Counted from the stretch's first letter, positions 19,510 through 28,974 are shown. The stretch: 29,882 bases of DNA from Zygnema circumcarinatum (GCA_037447605.1 CM074808.1:1538311-1568192); one strand, 5' to 3'. Numbers and translations are program-made. The notes: generated from the sequence alone by a model not told the origin.

Positions 19510-20770
19510 GGACACTTGGATCAGCAACCATTGGCAGACAATGGCTGCCCGCCCAATGGTTGGCAACCACTGGGATGGTTGGCCACAATTGGCAGCCAAT
19601 GTTTCTCAACCATAAAACTATTGGAAGCCAATGGCTGGAAATCGTTGGCAATCGTTGGCTGGCCTACCAACCAAGATTTCGAAGCATTGGCCATGGTTGG
19701 CGATCATTGAATTCAGTATTTCCAGCCATTGGCAATGGTTGGCTGGTAGCATTGGCAGTGTTGCTAGCCATTGGACTCATCCAATGTCTGCCAACAATTG
19801 GGCAAATGATTTACCCGTTGAAGGGCAGACTCGAACTCATGCCCTCATTTTCTATAATAGAGATGACGCGTGTCATTGCCATTGCCAATTGTTGGAACCA
19901 TCGGTTGGCTTCCAATGGTTCGAACCATTAAGCTCAGAAAGCTAGTCAACATCATTTTGTTTTTATAAAATTTCTACCATTGATAAATGGTAGTAGGTCT
20001 ACGCCTGGTCCGCCGACCAATGGTTGAGACCATTTGCAATGGCTGGCGGAGTTGCAAACCAGTGGCAACCATTGGATTCAATAGTTGGTTGGCCGCCGTT
20101 CTAATGGCTGATTCAGAAGCCGACTTGTAGCTTAGATTATTGGGTCGGCGACCATTGGCCAACCATAGTTTCCCAGCGGTTGAATGGCCAATAGTTTGCA
20201 ACCATTGGCAACTGTTCGCAAGCACTGTCAGCCAGTCGCTCAAACCATTAGACAATGGTTGGTCCATCCAGTGGCCATCCAGTGGTCCGACCTATGCGGT
20301 ACTGCACAGTCTGCGCTACCAGTATCTGAGTCGATCTGTCGAAGGTCGAGCCATCGCAAGTGCAAACGATGGTCAGCATTGGTTTTGCTAGTCGTTTCCA
20401 ATGGTTGGCCGACCAATGGTCGGTAAGCATTGGCAATAACTGACACCTGCCTGGCAAACAATGGCTGTAGCCATTGGTAATGGTTGGCTGGGCCCACTAA
20501 CGAATGGTTGCAATCATCGGCATTTTTGTTGGTTGGGTCCACCAATCAACGCTTGCCCTCGCCAATGGTTCCGACCATTACCAAAATTGGCCAAAAAGTA
20601 TTTTTTAATTGGTAGGGTTTCATTCACATCTCAAATTGCTCTAATCAACCGCTACGAAAATTCATTTTCAGATGAAACTTAAGAAATTTTACTAGGTTCT
20701 CAACCAGTCGTATTAACTATTAGCAGCGGTTGGCAGCCATGGATCCAATGGTTCGAGCCGTTCGACGTGC
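19510..20770. repeat. Field of interspersed CCAATGG/CCATTGG quasi-palindromes
   Basis: Within 19528-20751 I count eight exact CCAATGG (19553, 19628, 19912, 20017, 20398, 20413, 20562, 20745) and seven exact complements CCATTGG (19528, 19726, 19768, 20069, 20152, 20202, 20471), plus many near-matches such as GCAATGGTTGGC. The extended form is (G)CCAATGGTTGG(C), with CCAA and TTGG as inverted arms. Both orientations are mixed and spacing is irregular, often 10-13 bp, so this is not a simple tandem repeat. It contains a perfect 16-bp palindrome (19914-19929) and a hairpin with 8-bp stem and 4-nt loop (19974-19993). Open frames through it encode repeated IGxxWL-like peptides only because the DNA motif repeats. 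Identity and function are unknown. Confidence 0.8.
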
Positions 20771-21460
20771 GGTGTGGGGCCCGGCCCGACTACGGCACGA
20801 ACTCGCTTGCGGTTACAGCGGGGAGTTACGCGCACCGCAGCGCAGGGCAGGGCAGTAACGCGCGCCGCGGGCGGTTACATCCGCTGAGAGGGACCGTCGG
20901 GCGGCGTCGGCGGGCGGGCGGGCTGCTCCGGTCGGTTCAGCAAGGGCCCGCTGCGGACCCCGGGGCGCGATGTACCGTACAGGGGCAGGGGGATCGTCGG
21001 AACGCGCATCCATGGCGTGCATGCATGCCTGCCTACATCATGCATGCATGCATGCATGCCTGCCTACATCATGCATGCATGCATGCGCGCATGGCCGCGG
21101 GCGGAAACGGTCACATGACATGCGATGGGCAGCGCCACGCGACCGTCTGGTGGTTCGCGGCATGAAAGCGAACCGGCCGTGTAAATTGTCCTTTTAAAAA
21201 GAAAGCGTGTGTATTGTACAGTACTAGCTTTGACGGCCGGTGCCCGCCTGCCAGTCGGCCACGCGGCAGCGCGGGAGGGAGAGAGGCGGGGGCGGCGGAT
21301 GGCAACCGACGGCGGCGATGCGTCCCCCGCCACTCGCCGAGCCGGTCCCGACCGGCCCGGACCGGACCCGGCCTCGCCTGGACCGACCGCGGGACGATCC
21401 GCAGGAGGACGCCCTGCTGACGCCATTCGTGTCCTCGGACGAGGTGTCCTTTGTACAATT
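20771..21460. other. GC-rich spacer without a supported gene
   Basis: Very GC-rich, with several overlapping stop-poor frames on both strands, which is the expected result of composition. It holds a GGGCAGGGCAG stretch (about 20844), a 31-bp-period CATG repeat and a CG-rich run. No domain is recognisable in any frame. Confidence 0.5.
21013..21089. repeat. CATG-rich tandem repeat, 31-bp period
   Basis: Two copies of a unit containing GCATGCCTGCCTACATCATG, with the CCTGCCTACATC core at 21028 and 21059, embedded in CATG/GCATGC tetranucleotide repeats. Related CATG runs occur at 8583-8606 and 29361-29378. Confidence 0.85.
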
Positions 21461-21640
21461 TTGGTCGTGGTTTCGCCACGTGTCATCAGGCAGTTGTTGG
21501 ACCGTTAACTGCCACATGACAGATTTTGCATTTTGCTCTTGCTACTCCACGTGTCAATGAGGGAGAAATTTGTGACCTTTGGATTGCCGTGTGGGAGATT
21601 TTAGGGGTTTGTCGCAGATATGCCACGTGGCTCTGGCTCG
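21461..21640. promoter_or_regulatory. Degenerate tandem array with G-box/ABRE cores
   Basis: About five units of 35-38 bp, four opening with TTG/TTTG and each centred on a G-box or variant: GCCACGTGTC (21475), GCCACATGAC (21511), CCACGTGTC (21547), a weaker GCCGTGTGG (about 21587) and GCCACGTGGC (21622). Core spacing is 36, 35 and 76 bp (about two units). CACGTGTC and CACGTGGC are established plant G-box/ABRE cores bound by bZIP factors. No transcript start is evident within 2 kb, so a role is inference. Confidence 0.5.
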
Positions 21641-21756
21641 ATACATGTGAGTACGCGGTATATGGTGTAGTGTCATTATCCGACATTTCTTGCAAGTATC
21701 GTAACGCTGAATATGGTGAAATTTCGTATCGAGGTTTTATCCTGGCATTTCGATAT

Positions 21757-22320
21757 ACCTTAAAATTGAACAGGTTGAGAAATTGAGAAACGAGTAAACT
21801 TAATTTCTCAATCGTCAATCTTATTTAACTGAAGGGTACAACTTTGGACACTCGAGATCGAAAACTTTTTCGATTGAACAAAGCGAAAAGTTTTTAAAAG
21901 GCTCAATATGTTGGGTCGCACGTGTGGATTCCAATTTTTGCCACGTTGGTTCCGTGCAATTCGAGGGATCCGGTTAACCAATCGTGGCCCATTTTGGCCT
22001 TACGACAAAAAAATTCGACTTCCCGCGAGCCGATCCACAATTTATGTACGGACAACCGGGTTCACGCGCTTTTCGATTCGCCAAAATCTCATTTCTGATC
22101 GGTGGTCCCAAAGGAGAAAAATTGAAAACGAACGATAATTAAATGTTCAATGTTCAAACTGGTTCCCCTTAAACTTGTATTAAGAAAAAATAAATAAACC
22201 CAAAAAATATGAATTAATTTTTTAATTTCTCAAAATGAATCGTGTTCACAAATATGGGGTTTTTTTTTGAGAAGCCAAAATATTTAATTTCCTTTTCCTC
22301 AACCTGTTCGGTTTTACGGT
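21757..22320. mobile_element. MITE-like element with about 25-bp imperfect terminal inverted repeats
   Basis: The left end (21757-21781) reads inward ACCTTAAAATTGAACAGG then TTGAGAA. The right end (22320-22295, reverse complement) reads ACCGTAAAACCGAACAGG then TTGAGGAA. They share about 21 of 25 positions. The 564-bp interior is AT-richer than its surroundings, has no coding capacity, and contains a 9-bp hairpin (21782-21790 with 21804-21812). No clear target-site duplication is visible, so the boundaries are uncertain and the class (MITE or a decayed DNA transposon) is inference. Confidence 0.4.
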
Positions 22321-22454
22321 AAGGCTGTCAGACTTCACGAAATCTTACGAACAAAAAAGTTTGGGAGGTACTCTGCCGCAGCAAAATCGCGATGTCACCG
22401 CCATACTCCTGGTCTCACACGTACGAACAACTTTTAAGTCTGAAACCCCCTTGC

Positions 22455-22565
22455 CATCCAATTGTTGGAACCATGGAAATGGTGCTTTCGGTCCAGCGCC
22501 AGTGGTTGGAACCGTTGGAATGGTGGTTGGCAATGGTTGGCTGAGTCTTGCACGAATGGAATGGT
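22455..22565. repeat. Second block related to the CCAATGG field
   Basis: About 110 bp dense in TTGG/CCAA and GGTTGG (for example GCCAGTGGTTGGAACCGTTGG and GGCAATGGTTGGCTG). It resembles the main field at 19510-20770 but is separated from it by GC-rich DNA, the G-box array and the MITE-like element. Confidence 0.55.
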
Positions 22566-22869
22566 TCGCAACCGTCCGCCTCGCGCCCTGCCGCATCGGC
22601 CCTGGCTGGGACGCACTTTGCCCCCCGCAGGGCCGTACAGAAACCGTGCGGTACGACCGTACGAGGCCCCGCCTGCTGCCTCTCCGTACATTTCCTGCCG
22701 CATGGCTCCACGTGGCGAGCGAACGGGCGGGTTGCCCGCCTCGCGCCGAATCGCCGATACTGTACTGTAGCGAATTAGCGAATACGGCAGCCGTCCGTCC
22801 GGTCCTTCGACTGTGCGCACAGCCCTGCGGTGCGTGCGTCGCCCGCAGCGCCGCCTTCCGGTAACTGCT

Positions 22870-22921
22870 TCATGTCATGTCATGTCATGTCATGGCATGT
22901 CATGGCATGTCATGGCATGTG
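22870..22921. repeat. CATGT/CATGG microsatellite
   Basis: Tandem CATGT pentamers passing into CATGGCATGT units, about 50 bp. A TTTTTAGGG pair (telo-box-like) follows at about 22933-22951. Confidence 0.9.
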
Positions 22922-24034
22922 CGGGTGCTGGTTTTTAGGGCTTTTTAGGGTTGCTGGTGCAAGAAGATCCGCCGGTTGGCCGCGAACACCCAGCCCGCCG
23001 TACGGTAAGGTACGGTACACGGCAGCACCGCTCGCCGTGGCGCCGCGCCCGAGCCCGGTCAATCGGCGCTCGCGATCCTCCCGGGCGGGCGGGCGGGCGG
23101 CAGCTGGCAGAGGGGCAAAGCGGCAGCGCTGCGCTGAGACAGAGAGAGAGAGACCGAGAGAGCGAGACTCGGCCCGTTCAGTTCCGTTACGTTACGTTCC
23201 GTTCTGTTCCGTTCCCAAACCTCTACTAAATTACAGTATTATTATTTTTATTTCCGAGCCGCCCGGCCGCCCGCCCGGCCGCCCGCCCGCCTCCGCGCTG
23301 AACCGCCGCCCGCGAGGCGCCGTCAGTGAGCGAGTCAAGTCGTGGCGCCACTCCCCGAACCGGTACCGAACCGCTCCCCCTGCGCTGTCCTTACATCTCG
23401 TACCGTACGGCCCGCCCGCCGGCCGGCCCGCCGGCCGGCCCCGCCACTTGCGCAGCCGCCCGGCCGCCCGCCCGCCCGCAGAAGCGGCTCCCGCCCTCGC
23501 GTTCGCTGCCCCGGCGCGCTCCACGTGTCGCGCGTCGCGCCAGCCGGCCGTACAACTGGCAGTGCGCGGCCACTTGGCGCCTTCATGGCCCTCCCGACAG
23601 CGCGCCCGCCCGCCGCCAGGGCCCGCACCTTCGCGGAAGCAGCCCTACCAGTCAACGGCCGCGCGCCTGCCCGTTTGTCGCGACGCGCGCGCGTGCGGGC
23701 GGCGAGCCGCGTCCGTACGGCGCGAACGACCGCGTAACGCCGCCCGGCTTGTCGGTAGCGGCGGCCGCCCGCCAAGTGGCGCGCACTGTACGGCGCGATC
23801 CGCCGCCGCCGCCCCCCGCCCTCTTGCCGCGCGCCACGTACCCCAGGCCTGCTCCTCCAGCCGGCGCCAGCGCGCGCCGTACGTCACGTACGGTTGCCAG
23901 TTGGCCCGCGCGGCCGCCCGGCGCGAGGGCCCTTTCACCGGAGCGCGCGCCACGTGGTGCGCCCTCGCGGGGTGGCCGCCGGCGGGCGTAAAGGCGGGCG
24001 GGCGGCAGAGAAGGGCCGTGCTTTAGGACCAGCC

Positions 24035-24100
24035 AGGGAAGGGAGGGAGGGAGAGAGAGAGAGAGAGACAGAGAGAGAGAGAGCGAGGAGGGAGGGAGAG
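24035..24100 (+). repeat. GA purine tract immediately before the kinase start codon
   Basis: GGGAGG and (GA)n units with a single CAGAGA interruption, ending six bases before ATG 24106. It is therefore probably transcribed as 5'UTR, as with the tract before the root-cap gene. Confidence 0.85.
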
Positions 24101-24105
24101 GCGCG

Positions 24106-25613
24106 ATGGGGCGGCCGCGCTACACCGCCGGGCAGGACGTGGAGGGGCTCTACGCCTTCGGGACGGAGCTCGGGAGGGGAAACTATGGCGCCGTGCGGAC
24201 CTGCATGGACCTCTTCGAGTCGGGCCCGCAGATGGCCTGCAAGACTATTCCGTACGCCAGTCTGGGCAGCGCGCTGGAGCGGCGGGACATCCAGCGCGAG
24301 GTGGACATCATGAAGGAGCTCGGCGGCCATGGCCACATCGTGGAGCTCCTCGCGGTGCACCGCGACCAGGCGGGCGTGCACCTCGTGGTGGAGCTCTGCC
24401 GGGGGGGGGAGCTCTTCGAGGAGGTGCTCCGCCGGGAGCGCTTCTCGGAGTCCGACGCCATGGATACCATCAAGCAGCTGGCGGCGGCGGTAGAGCACTG
24501 CCACTCGCGGAGCATCCTGCATCGCGATATTAAGCTGGAGAATGTCCTCCTCACGATGCCGGCGAGGAAGGCGGCGAAGGTGGCAGGAGGGGGGGCGAGA
24601 TTCAGAACAGAGGGGCCTGTCACTGTGAAGCTCACAGATTTTGGGCTCGCCGTTCATCTCAAGAAGGGGCAAAAGGTCTCCGAGGTGGCGGGATCTCCTT
24701 TCTACATGGCTCCCGAGGTGATTACAAACCACAAAACCTAACCCTGACAGGACCTTAGCTGAAAGCGTTTCCTAATGTACGCATAGCGTCCAAGCCCTAC
24801 TTCTTGCAGCCATTAACCGAACTGAATTTTCTCCCTCTGCAGGTCATTCGCGGACAACCCTACTCCTTCAGCGCAGACATATGGAGTCTCGGAGTCATTC
24901 TATTCGCTCTGCTTTCGGGGCTTCTGCCCTTCACAGGCTCAACCAATGCAGAGGTTTTCCGCGCTGCAAAGCGAGCCCATCTGGACTTAGACACCCCCGC
25001 GTGGGCGGGAGTTTCAGAAAGCGCAAAGCGTCTTGTTCGCCGCATGCTGAGCACGGACCCCCTCCAACGACCCTCCGCAAGGGACCTTCTCAAGGACCCC
25101 TGCGTTACGGCTGCGGGAGGGGACCCCTCTCCCCCTCCGAGAGTAGAAATTCCGATCTTTCTGAGGAAGCCGCCGCCGATCTCTCTCTACCTCGACGACG
25201 ACCTGGAGGTGGATGCTGGCACGAGCACGCACAAGTCTTCGCAGCAGCGTTGGAGAGGGATTACTTTTCGGCTGCCGAATGTTTTTCGCCACTCTCCTCG
25301 ACCGAATTCTCCCAGTGCCACTCCTGACAGCCGCTCCGCCTGCTTCTCTGCCCCTCCCAACTCCGCCTGCTCTCCCACCTCTCCAGAGCTCTCTCCCGTC
25401 TCCACTCTGCGGGCAACCTCAAGCTGCGCTTCCAGCGGCTGCAATAGCACCCCCCCCTCCCCCCCTCCCAATGCAGCCATGCTCTGCTCCTCCTGCTCTA
25501 CCGCTCCCGCGGGACTTTCTTCCGGAGGAGGGTCACATCGGGAGAGTTCGGGGAAGTCTCATGGCGGCGATTTGAGAGAAGGGCCCTTCGCAGCGCTTGA
25601 TGTTCGGAGATGA
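24106..25613 (+). CDS. CAMK/CDPK-like Ser/Thr protein kinase, PEPKR2-like, with Ser/Pro-rich tail
   Basis: Two exons, 24106-24717 and 24843-25613 (TGA 25611-25613), give 460 aa; the single intron falls right after the APE motif, in phase 0. Kinase motifs: GRGNYGAV (P-loop, residues 23-30), ACK (K46), REVDIM (E65), HRDIKLEN (139-146), DFG (178-180), SPFYMAPE (197-204), then DIWSLGVILFALLSGLLPF and a C-terminal RPSARDLL. All catalytic residues are present. ELCRGGELFEEV and the HxxIVELLAV region resemble CDPK-related kinases, especially PEPKR2, and there are no EF-hands. A 20-residue basic/Gly insertion (about 152-171) separates the catalytic loop from DFG. The roughly 165-residue tail is Ser/Pro/Ala-rich, with an acidic LYLDDDLEVD patch. 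The substrate is unknown. A shorter protein from reading through the intron would end just past the APE motif. Confidence 0.88.
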
Positions 25614-27195
25614 CAGGGGCGCCTTTTTTTTTTTTTTGCTTTTGTTTTATTTCTTTTTGGATACTTTCCGTTTTCTTTGTACAGAGAAAGCAAGTTGGTC
25701 GTAGGTCATAGAAGTAGGTTTCTCTAGTTCTCACGATAGCCCGAAGGGCTGTCGTTCTTCTCAGCTTCTTGTTGAGTGATAACTTAGACAGGCCTTTCTC
25801 TACCTCAAGTTTGGCAGGCCTCCTTCCGTTTGGTAGTAGTGCAAGTGCTTGTACACATTCTTTTTGCTCGTGCGGTCCATCGGCTGCAGTGGAAATAGGT
25901 TAGCATGCAGGTAGGTTAGGTAGACAGTGCTTCGCACTTTTCTTCGAGAGGATAGAAATCTCCGGCGCTCGCTACATTCCAGAACGGGACCTGGCAAGGC
26001 ACCAATGTGCTGTTCTGGGAATTCCAAAGAGAGGTGAAATGCAAGAAATATGCAGAATGGTCCTCTCTTCTTGTCGGTATGGATGCTATGTTGTGCCCCC
26101 TGTCATGCGGTTGCTTCTTTGACATCATGTGTGGCCCTTGCTGAGCGGATTCGCAATGAATGGTTCCGGCATTGGTTGTTGTGAAGGAAGAGGGATATGC
26201 CCCAAATGCTCGATTCACTACTGCAGTCGTTTTACTATTCATCACTTTGGAAAGATCAACGATGAACGGAACTCTCTCGTCCACTTGCAAGGTTTTTCAG
26301 CTCTCTCCGAATGCATGCAAGGCCGGGGCTTGGCTTTGAACTTCAGCATATATGCCATGCTTAAAAAAAAAAAATCCATTCGTTGATCCTCGTGGCTACT
26401 GGAAATGTATTGAACGCGGGCATTCCGAAAAACGGTTAGTTTGGATGTTAAATTGTGGCTCGTCGCACACAGACAATCACAACCACGAGGTCAGCATATA
26501 AATTCCATGCAGTTGTGTCCTTTCGATTCGAAGTCTCAGCCAGCAGGTTGTCCGATCAACTTTCTTTGATTTTGCTTGTCATAGGTATGGCAGTGCTTTA
26601 ACGAAGAAAAGGGACAGAATGCATCACAACGTGTGCATCGAACCATCAAAGTGACCAAATTATTCGGAGCTAACCTCTGATAGGACATCAAGGTGATTAG
26701 GCACCTTTATTAGTTTTTAATTTATGGCTCATGCTCCATATAGTAAATAAAAAATGTATAAGAGAATAATTGAACTGGCAGCAAGTAGAAAGTAGCTTTT
26801 GTTGACTATTTTAATTTTCGCAGCAGACTGCAGAACTGCCCACAAAATGCCGACGATAGGCTGCAATTGCAGCATTCGAATTATTACACAGTGTAACTAA
26901 CAATTGACTTCATATGTACAGCAAATAATCCGCTAATCGCCCGCTAATAATCTCTGTTATCTCCACCACAACTATGCTACATGGTGCTGCCAACTTTGGC
27001 TCCCACAGGCAAAAAAACGTTGAACTAATACTTCGTAACTCACAGCTTCGCAATCTGTCGTTCTTCCTAAAATCCCATCACTACATGACGAGAACACATC
27101 TATTTCTACAACCGATTATTTACCAGGGCCATTGCTTATTGGCAATGTCTTACTTTCTTTATCCGTAGAGCTGCAGCCTGCAGCTCACCCTAAAC
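25614..27195. other. Intergenic region between the convergent kinase and membrane-protein genes
   Basis: It starts with a T-run (25625-25638) in the probable kinase 3'UTR, and A-runs and AT-rich parts lie at 26360-26375 and 26690-26830. The open frames (for example 25916-26290 minus, 26129-26386 plus) have no domain features or plausible splice partners. I see no supported gene. Confidence 0.55.
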
Positions 27196-27977
27196 TCACG
27201 ACCCTCCAGCAGACCCCTCCTGCCGCTGCCCTCCCTGCACCCCCTCCTGCGGCTCGTTCGCACATTCAACATCCGCAGGAGGAGCGGCCACCGGCGATTC
27301 AAGGGGCGGCTCCGCGGGCTGAGAGCGGTCAAAGGAGCTCGACGAGGATCGACGGCCAAAACGCACTCTCCTTATTCCTGCTCGCTTTGCAGATTCTGGG
27401 GGGAGTAGCTCGGAGCTCACAGATGCCTTCGAAATTGGAAGATTTTCATCGGGAGGGGGAACAGTAAGGTCATAGTGGAGCTTCATAAGGGTAAGAAGGA
27501 GAAGTTCGCTCAGTTCCACAACTTCAGGAATAAGAATGGCCCATAGTTCATAGTGTACTGCATACGCGGCTATGGCTGCCAGGCCCACCATGTACACAAA
27601 TTGCCTGCAACAAACATAAATTTCATGCGGCAGCAGTATAACTACATCAGTGGCGGCCTTACGTGGGGTCACCATTCACTATGAAAGGCTCAATTGACTG
27701 GCATGCCGCATGCTGTAGGGGAGGAGAAGTACCGTGAGCCCTAGCCCTCTATGTTGCTCAAGAAAAAAGTAGTTAATAAGAAGATTTGCTAAAATAAATA
27801 AACAAATCATATGCCGGCAGAGTCGAGATCTCACCAAGTGTAGCTGATTCCGCCATACTCCCTGCGACTGACAGTGCGAATAAGGCCCGGCACGAGCGCC
27901 CCTGCGATGACGAATCCGCCGAGAAGAGCAACCGTATCGAATGCCCCCCACGGGTGCCCGACGCTGACGTCACACAT
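27196..27977 (-). CDS. Unrecognised multi-pass membrane protein
   Basis: Three exons, 27977-27835, 27746-27663 (acceptor 27740 is an in-phase alternative) and 27604-27196 (TGA 27198-27196), give 211 aa (209 with the alternative). The start ATG opens MCDVSVGHPWGAFDTVALLGG. Two hydrophobic segments are visible: DTVALLGGFVIAGALVPGLI (about residues 14-33) and QFVYMVGLAAIAAYAVH followed by LWAILI (about 77-99). The C-terminal half is soluble-looking: an amphipathic ELSELLLLTLMKLHYDL, then a basic RRVRFGRR patch with a Ser run and a Pro/Ala/Gly-rich end. I do not recognise the family. The acceptor at 27712 looks stronger by eye (CCCTACAG) but breaks phase; the upstream acceptors keep it. The gene converges with the kinase and has telo-boxes upstream. 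Confidence 0.62.
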
Positions 27978-28130
27978 GGCTCCTTACTTCTTCATCCCTT
28001 TGTGCCAATAACCCTACAACTCTCCCTGCCGTCCTATCAACCCTAATTCCAGCCCTAAACCTAACGAATCTGCAGGGGGCGCGGCAGAAGCTGCGCGAGA
28101 GAGCGCACGGCGGGAGAGGCTTGCCGCGGG

Positions 28131-28213
28131 GAGGCGCGAGGGAGGGACGGAGGGAGAGAGGGAGAGAGGGAGAGAGGGAGAGGGAGAGAGGGCGAGGGCG
28201 AGGGCGAGGGCGG
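28131..28213. repeat. GA-rich purine tract upstream of the membrane-protein gene
   Basis: GGGAGAGA-type repeats passing into GGGCGA units. On the sense strand of the minus gene this is CT-rich, unlike the GA tracts before the plus-strand genes. Confidence 0.85.
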
Positions 28214-28370
28214 AGCCCCCGGGCGGCGGAGCGCGCGCCATTCGGCGGCCAACGGGTGGCGGCGGCGGAGCGAATCGCGCGCGCGCCGCGCGGCGAAGGC
28301 CCGTTGGCTGACGCTCCGGAAAACCCGGTGGCCGGGTTGCAAAACCGGCCCGTACGGCCGGAAAATGGCG

Positions 28371-28430
28371 GTTTGGGCGCACTTTGGGGGGGTAGGTTTG
28401 GGCGCACTTTGGGGGGGTAGGTTTGGGCGC
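28371..28430. repeat. 25-bp tandem repeat, 2.4 copies
   Basis: Unit starting GTTTGGGCGCACTTTG and ending GGGTAG at 28371-28395 and 28396-28420, then a partial GTTTGGGCGC at 28421-28430. It lies in the candidate bidirectional promoter, so the GGGCGC core may be a repeated factor site. Confidence 0.92.
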
Positions 28431-28974
28431 AAATGGGGATTGGACGGGCAGGGGGGCGGGGGCGGGCAGGGGGGAAGGTTTGTAGGTCTGCCCGAGGGCT
28501 CGGGCAGGGGGGGAAGCGGGCAGGAGTGATGGCGGCGCGGCGGACCGTTACGCGCTGGGCGGATTTTTGTACCGGTCTGGGGCGGGCGGGAGATGCTGAC
28601 GTAGTAGGTGTACGGACGGGATACTATTGTTGGAAAATAACAGCGCGAAACGGTCGGTCGCTGTTTTGGGACCGAAAAGCGTGAATTGTTTTTTTTTTTT
28701 TTAATTTTAGACGGGACCCGCGGTCCGCCGCAAATGAGTTTCCGCCAATCAGGAGCTGCCGTTTCCAAAAACAGCTGTCGTTCAGGTTGTTCGTACATAT
28801 ATTTGTCGGGACGCGGGACGGGCCGATTGTCGTTTGGGCCCCATAAGCAAAGTCGGACTCGAGGCAGGCACAAGACGACGATGGCGACATGGACTATGGC
28901 GAGAAGGGAGGGGACGTGACGGGTAAAATGTTAGGGTTGAGGGATTAGTAATTAGGGTTTCGGGTATAGGACGT

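Larger units (their letters stand above)
22620..24105 (+). promoter_or_regulatory. GC-rich upstream region of the kinase gene
   Basis: About 1.5 kb with extreme GC, many GCCCGCCC/GGCCGG runs and repeated CGTACGG-type palindromes (near 22636, 22655, 22996, 23398, 23549, 23714, 23789). It includes an inverted repeat CCGTACGT-C-ACGTACGG at 23877-23893 and G-boxes at 22709, 23521 and 23950. Long open frames on both strands (up to 398 codons) are low-complexity Pro/Arg/Ala readings of GC-rich DNA and are not called as genes. Confidence 0.5.

Noticed and set aside
19293-19931. Open frames with repeated IG-W-L peptides, considered as a repeat protein
   Set aside because: The same peptide pattern arises in several frames and both strands because the DNA motif CCAATGGTTGG repeats; there is no consistent repeat length and no start or splice logic.
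19510-20770. CRISPR-like array
   Set aside because: There is no constant repeat length, no unique spacers of uniform size, motifs occur in both orientations, and the sequence context is eukaryotic.
22830-24026. 398-codon plus-strand open frame and several overlapping frames on both strands upstream of the kinase
   Set aside because: The region is extremely GC-rich, so stops are rare in all frames. The peptides are Pro/Arg/Ala low-complexity with no domain, and the frames overlap each other on both strands.
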